Shown here in pieces: positions 58,515 to 64,000 of a DNA stretch of 64,000 bases. The stretch spans positions 1 through 64,000 of the forward strand of contig DF237220.1 of the NCBI GenBank assembly GCA_000708835.1, read 5' to 3'. The notes beneath the pieces are model-generated. The model saw only the letters and a list, made by a program, of their open reading frames with translations, was not told where the DNA came from and ran no database searches. A program made the translations under genes and the position numbers. The DNA is from Klebsormidium nitens (Eukaryota > Streptophyta > Klebsormidiophyceae > Klebsormidiales > Klebsormidiaceae). Positions within the stretch are counted from its first letter, which is position 1. Each line of letters starts with the position of its first letter.

Positions 58515-61500
58515 ATGGGCAACTGCGCCTGTGGCGCAAATGGCGCCAACGAGCGTTTTCTCAAGGAGCAAGTTCCTAACACCATAGCAAGTCTTTTTGA
58601 GTCGTATGCTGGCCGAAAGATAGCTCTTTCCGTGCAGGACTTGCAGCAGGTTTTGATAGACCAGGTATGCGACCTTTCCCAATTCTGAACACTTGCAGAG
58701 GTCTGCATGTCTGCACATGACTTCTTGAGGAGGTCTGCATTTTACTATATGTGGTGCAACATCATTCTGCTCAGCCTTTCTATAAAGCTTTCTGCAGGTT
58801 TAAAATACGTTTAAAATGTATGCTAGTCGTAGCTAGTCGAATGGACTTTATTGGGAAAACGTCCTTGTTTCCTCAGCCTGCTAATGCAAGCCAACATGAA
58901 GCAATCTGGTCCATCTATACAAGGACAATGAGACTCTCAGGCCACAGAAAACCCCAGCCATGTTCTGCAGAGGATCAACAATTCAGAGGCCCATGCGCGG
59001 CAGCTGATAGTAAAGCACCGGAAAGAAGTAGCATCGGGCGGGAAAGATGCCCTGGAACTGGAGCTACCAGGCTTTGCCTCTTTCCTTCTTGATGCAGACG
59101 TCAATGCACTCCAGGATTGTGACAAGGTTGGTCAACTGGCAAACAACTCAGCTTCTTTTCACAGTGTGTCAGGTCTCTTGCATTACACACCTCTCAGCAA
59201 CTAGATACCTCTTGTGGCTGGGGGGGCTTATCATGCGGCTTCATAGCACTAAAAAGCTGTTCAGGTGGGCCTGCTTTTGTGCTTAAAGAATAGGATGCCA
59301 TAAATAGTTGGACCAATTATCTACTGCTCATCAAACATGGGTCCAACTTAGTGCGACTGTGTCAAGCTCAAGCTCAGCACTTATATTTGATCTCACCAAT
59401 TTGACACCAACTTGACCAAGCAACCCTGACGTTCACGAGAAGATTGCAGAATCGTTTAAAAGACAAGAGCGCTGGTGCAGCACCTATGTGTCAATTGAAC
59501 AACCCCCTACCTTGCAGTCTAGCTTTGACTTCCTTAAGCAAAATCTATGCCCTTAATTCCATTGAAATCTCAGGCCTTCTTTAAGCTGTGATGGTTTGTT
59601 CTCTGCGGTAATATCAAGCTGCTCAGCAATTGAGGAATGCCCCTTTCCCAACTTTCCGTCTTCTTCACAAGTTGAGTTAGGTAAGCTACTTCCCTGCATC
59701 CAAACATTGCTTGATTATTTCTGTATCCTTTTTGCAGCTTACCGTACACTGCCTGCTGAGATTAGCAGTCATCAAAGCTTCAAGTCTGACAACAATTTGC
59801 TTTACCAAAGATCTTCAGTACAGTCCTTCCTGAAGCTTTCAGAACAGCTTACATGGCTTTTCGTACCCCTTCTACCAAAGCAGTTCTGGTAAGAAAGATG
59901 ACATGTGCATTGCTTTCATTCACTGTCCTTGAGAGCCCTTTCCTTCAATTATGTACCCGATGTTCTCAAAAAATGTAGTGCAGAAGCCTTAAACTGCTGG
60001 CTCGTTGGACATGTGACACATGGGCCCATACAGGGAAGAGAGAGTCAAAACGTGGAGTCCTTGAGCCACCTCACCTCTGAGCGCTTGAATCATTATCTTA
60101 AGCCCATCATCACATTCTCCAGGTTACGAACAACATGCACCAGCCCCTCCCACAATATTTCATTCAGTCTGCCAGCAGAGCAGTTGAGGCGGCTGGAGGT
60201 ACCGTCGCCAGCACCCTTCTTGAGGCCTTGAAGGGAGGTGCCCGTGTGGTCGACTTGGAAGCGCGAGCAGATGGGGAGGAGATCAAGCTATCCACTGGTG
60301 GAATGTAAGCTCACCCATCGGTCATCTGTTTATTACAAGACATGGAAGGTGCCTTTCCAGGTCTCTTGGCATGTCAAACGTGTCAGAGGGCAAACAGGAG
60401 GATTGACCGTGGCAATGACTGGTTGTGATGCAAATCCTGTTTATGGGCTCGAGAAACAGTATATGTCAAGGTGCTCCCCGAGTCCTCATGGGTATGTTTC
60501 GCCTTGATCTGTAGAGTGTTCTTATTTTCCTTGAGTCAGCAAAGATACTTTGGCCAAGCGTCGCAAGACAAAAGCCAAAGCTAGATCAAAGGGTTCGCCC
60601 GTCTGCCAATTCGATTTCTTTGAAGCTTGTATCCTTGCATGCTTGCATGAGCTTGAATTTTGACAAAAGCTCCCGTTGGTGCTGCAATAACTTGCTCACA
60701 ACACTCTCCGCAGCTCAGATATCTGTAGGCGATCACTCGGGACCAGCCCTCGCTTCTTGACTATGTCACTAGAGAATTGTCATCAACATCTCCTCAACCT
60801 TGCGATTACAATTTCTGCAGCACTGCTCCCATACATGAGTTGCTGACTGCGGTCAAGGAGGGGGCGTTCTTGGCGTCAGACTTTCCTATCATCCTCGTGA
60901 TCGAGAACCGTCTCTCTGCACCGCTGCAGGATCTCTTAGCTCAGGTGTGTTTTGCTAAGGAGTCGAATGGGCGTGCTGGCACTTAATATTTGATCTTATT
61001 CAATGCTCTCAAGTGTCAATCTCTGATCCTCCATCTGGACCGAGCTCTTTACAGGCTGCTTAAAACCTTTTCTTATCTAGCAGGAACCTGATAATTTGTA
61101 AGTGGATTGGACATGTCGCGGCATTAGTCAAGGACAGACTGTTTCTCAAACGTCAGCAGCAGGTATTGGTGCACATGAGATTTGATAGTCCTCCTGTAAG
61201 CAGCCTTTTCATTCTGTACAAGATTGTTGTATATGCACACGCAGCCAAGAGCGAAAGGGATCCCTTTCAAATTGCTGTTGATCGAAGCTGCAGTGGTACA
61301 CCTGTTTGATTCAAGGTTCCCATTGCTTTCCTGCAGCAACTGAAGGACATTTTCGGCGAGTCGCTTTTCACACCCCCCAGTGGGACACCGGGCGCTGTTC
61401 TTCTCTCTCCGAGTGACCTAATACGGAAGGTCGTGATTGCCGAAGTGGCTACTGAATCACCGCCAAACGAGGCAGGCTCCGCAGCCGTCACCCCCAACAG

Positions 61501-64000
61501 CGTCCTTCCTCTGGCCGGCGCCTCTTTCATCGATCTGGACGACATGCAAATCAAGGGTAATAAGGGTGTTCCTCTATGAATGACATCATGAGGACACAAC
61601 TCTGGGGCTGTACTTCATCATGAAGCCTCGACCGCATGCCTGGTTTCTGTGAGGCTCTTCCCTTGCTGCAATTTTCTGTCGCCTCCCTCTTCTGCATGAA
61701 TTTGAGAGAGCGTCTGGGCTCTCCTGGATAATCCTACCGGACGTTGGCTGGCTGGATCCATTGTAGGACGATCCAAGAAGTGCTGCCCTCAGATGACTCT
61801 ACTCCAAATTGAGCTCCACAGAGTTACGCTGGCGGTGGATCTCACCATCTAAATGACCAGCCGTGGTCTCTGGGAGCCTCTTGTTGTTGCCAGCTTGCCT
61901 GAGACATTTCGCCGCCGCGTCTTCTGCAGCAGACAAGCGAGTCGGCACACAGAGACAAGCGGCAGCTTTGCTTGGTCAAGCTGATTCCAAGGAAGAAGGC
62001 AGCTTCTCACCGCTGGTCTACATCCGGGGCCTTAAGGCGTCGGAACCAACCCACTACGCTGAGAAAGTTGGCACCCTAGCGAGCCTGAGCGAGGCTTCTT
62101 TCTCCAAATTGGCGGGCTCGACTCCTTCGGTGCTAGCCAAGTAAGCAGGGGCTTTCGAGGTTGCGGCGGTGCCTGCAACTGTGGCAGATGTAGCAATCAA
62201 ACACCTTGAAGCAGCTTGCATGGATCTGAATGTGTTCGTCCACTTATTTGGAGCTGAGTTCTGACCGTTTGAACGTCCTCAGTCACAGGCTTAGACGCTG
62301 CAGATGCAGACTCCCTTTATCACCGAAGTGAAGAGACCGCTGAGATGAATGTTCGTTCACTTTTCCTTGTAAACGGTGACGAAGAGCTGGTCCAAGCCAT
62401 GCTTTTCTCGTTCTGTCCAAGTTTGGCATTGCAAAGGTTTCAAGCCCTGCTCATCTTCCTCTGACCTGACCTGACCTGCCCTCCCCAATCCGACAGGTAC
62501 GCCGCAAACAATCTGATCCGCGTCTATGGTCCTAATGGAGAGACTGGCTTCTCTGGCCCCATGAAGGCCTGGTCCTACGGAGCCCAAATCGTGGCCAGCG
62601 ATACCAAGGTGCCTGTCAATCAGTCCCCTTTCCTACGGTAGGAGTGGCCAGGTTACTAGAACTCGTTCAGCTCGTATCCACTGCCATGCCCTGTTCGTTT
62701 CGCATGCAGCAACTCTTTGGTCGTCTTCATCATTGCAAAGATTGGTTGAGTGACGCACATTACCAGCTTTCAGTCTGCCCCACCTGGACCAAATTCTGTA
62801 TCAGACCCAGCGCCTCTGACAAACAACCGTCTTCAGGCTGAGTCGAGGAGAAAGACAAGTGTGAGTCCGCCTCTATTAGTCTGAGACTGTGTTTTGACAG
62901 GCGCACAAAACACATGCAGCTACGCCAGGAAACGCGGAGACAAGGAAGAAGTGGAGAAGACGTGTGGTTGAAAGGCGTTCATATCTTCATTACAGTGTGA
63001 ATATATCGTGTGATGGATAATCAACCATGTCATAAGTCATACTCCTCTTGCGCAGGCGGGCGGAAGGCAGCAAATGCTCCAGCAGGGCTTCTTCTCGGCC
63101 AACGGCGGTTGCGGCTACGTGCTGAAGCCTGATATGTTGAAGGCGGGCCCGAGCATGGGAGCCGCCGTCGATGGCGCTGCCTTTGATCCCAAAGCCAAAA
63201 ATCGTGTCAAAACGACGCTCAAGGTGCATATCTTTCACACGTGATGCGCATTTTTCTGAGAGTGTCAGCAGCTTTCTCAGCCGCCCACGATACGATCTGC
63301 TTCTCAAAGAGCTCAAATTTGCTCGGGGATCGAAGAGGCACAATTTTCGCATCTGGTACATGGAAATGAGCCTTTCAACTTTCAGTGTGACGAGTACCCA
63401 CGGTCAAAAATTGCCCTTCTCAATTCAGCGGCGGGACACCGTGAGGCAGTCTGCGAGGTTGAGGGCACGCTGAGTGTTTGCAAACTAGCTGCAGGCGCTC
63501 GAAAGAAGTGCTGGGAGTTCTCATGATCTGATGATCAGGTTACGAGATTACATGATCAGCCGCGTCGATTTCGTACGAAGAACTCAGAAGATCGACGTTG
63601 ACAGCGCTCTAGACTGGTGATGTTCCATTTACACGGAAGTTTTCTCCCAAGACAAATCAGCGGACGCTCTTGCGATGCACCCTTTTATTTTTGCATATCA
63701 GCAATCTGAATTTGCAAGAAAAGTTCTTGAAACGCGCTTTTATTACCCAGCTATCATCTGAATTTTACGGCATCGAACCCCTCTAGCGGGAACTTGCTGA
63801 CTGCCGTATACCCAAACTGTGAGCTCTGCCAATCATTTGATAAGTCTCATCTGACGTGGCGGCATTGGCGTTGCAGGTCATGATAGTTTGGAGCCAGTCC
63901 GACCAGACTGCAGGGCGACCCGACACGTTCGTACGGGTGAGCCAGGATACCGCGGGCGTGCTTTGGATGCAGACAATTTCCATCTCCATGATCGCGGCAG
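58515..64000 (+). CDS. Phosphoinositide phospholipase C-like protein, catalytic histidines missing (3' end outside window)
   Basis: Exons: 58515-58664, 58971-59126, 60123-60304, 60821-60944, 61337-61556, 61930-62140, 62497-62608, 63056-63223 and 63877 to beyond 64000 (at least 482 aa). The N-terminus MGNCACG has Gly2 and nearby Cys, so N-myristoylation with palmitoylation is plausible. An EF-hand-like helical region comes first. The PLC-X region follows: VTNNMHQPLPQYFIQSASRA, LLEALKGGARVVDLEARADG, TAVKEGAFLASDFPIILVIE and LKDIFGESLFTPP. The PLC-Y region is YAANNLIRVYGPNGE, MKAWSYGAQIVA and NGGCGYVLKPDML. A C2 domain begins at the window edge (GRPDTFVRV). The X domain lacks both catalytic His: the usual SxHNxYL is SASRAVE, and the usual HG(R/H)T is TGGIT. 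The usual Glu of LExH-type motif remains (VIENRL). It is probably a catalytically dead PLC-like scaffold. The second exon's 5' border is the least certain. Confidence 0.82.
62461..62478. repeat. CTGAC-type short tandem repeat
   Basis: CTGAC CTGAC CTGAC CTGCC stands in a PLC-like gene intron just upstream of a 3' splice site. It may act as a polypyrimidine or branch context, or be chance. Confidence 0.6.

Noticed and set aside
1-64000. CRISPR arrays, rRNA genes, operons, bacterial insertion sequences
   Set aside because: None seen; the window is spliced eukaryotic nuclear DNA.

Overview
The window is eukaryotic nuclear DNA from the green lineage, most likely a green alga or an early-diverging streptophyte. 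The evidence is intron-rich genes with GT-AG introns of about 80-700 bases, GC-rich exons, and green-lineage proteins: the chloroplast Holliday-junction resolvase MOC1, the photosystem II protection factor HHL1, a thylakoid-type FKBP and a plant-type GT14 glycosyltransferase. There is no operon structure, no ribosome-binding sites and no CRISPR. I built the gene models by hand from splice sites, reading phase and protein-family motifs. In every model reported as complete the exon phases close.

Layout from left to right: RING+PHD finger protein (+, 394-4494); coiled-coil protein of unknown function (-, 5812-8962); choline-transporter-like protein (+, 9942-14304); archaeal-type cofactor-independent phosphoglycerate mutase (-, 17083-21762); GT14 glycosyltransferase (+, 22627-25732); RBMX2/Ist3 splicing factor (-, 27175-29574); thylakoid FKBP (+, 30771-32933); HMG-box protein (+, 34526-37032); HHL1 (-, 38663-40867); MOC1 (+, 41600-44347); nucleoporin NUP88/MOS7 (-, about 45651-51258); FNBP4-like double-WW protein (+, 51581-57949); PLC-like protein (+, 58515 to beyond the right edge).

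The genes alternate strand almost perfectly. Head-to-head pairs are separated by short gaps of 0.3-1.2 kb that look like shared promoters. The 51,259-51,580 gap carries a telo-box and a site-II-like TGGGCC palindrome. Every tail-to-tail gap is longer (1.3-2.8 kb), has no convincing gene, and is unusually full of short palindromes such as GGCCGGCC, GCATGC, CTAG and GATC.

The genes do not form one pathway. Three are plastid proteins (FKBP, HHL1, MOC1). Several concern nuclear or RNA biology (RING/PHD, RBMX2, HMG box, NUP88, FNBP4-like). The rest are membrane or lipid proteins (CTL, GT14, PLC-like) or carbon metabolism (phosphoglycerate mutase). The observations most worth follow-up are the PLC-like protein that lacks both catalytic histidines, a tandem pair of apparently mutually exclusive exons in the GT14 gene, the palindrome-rich convergent gaps, and a 171-bp foldback element with TTAA ends.
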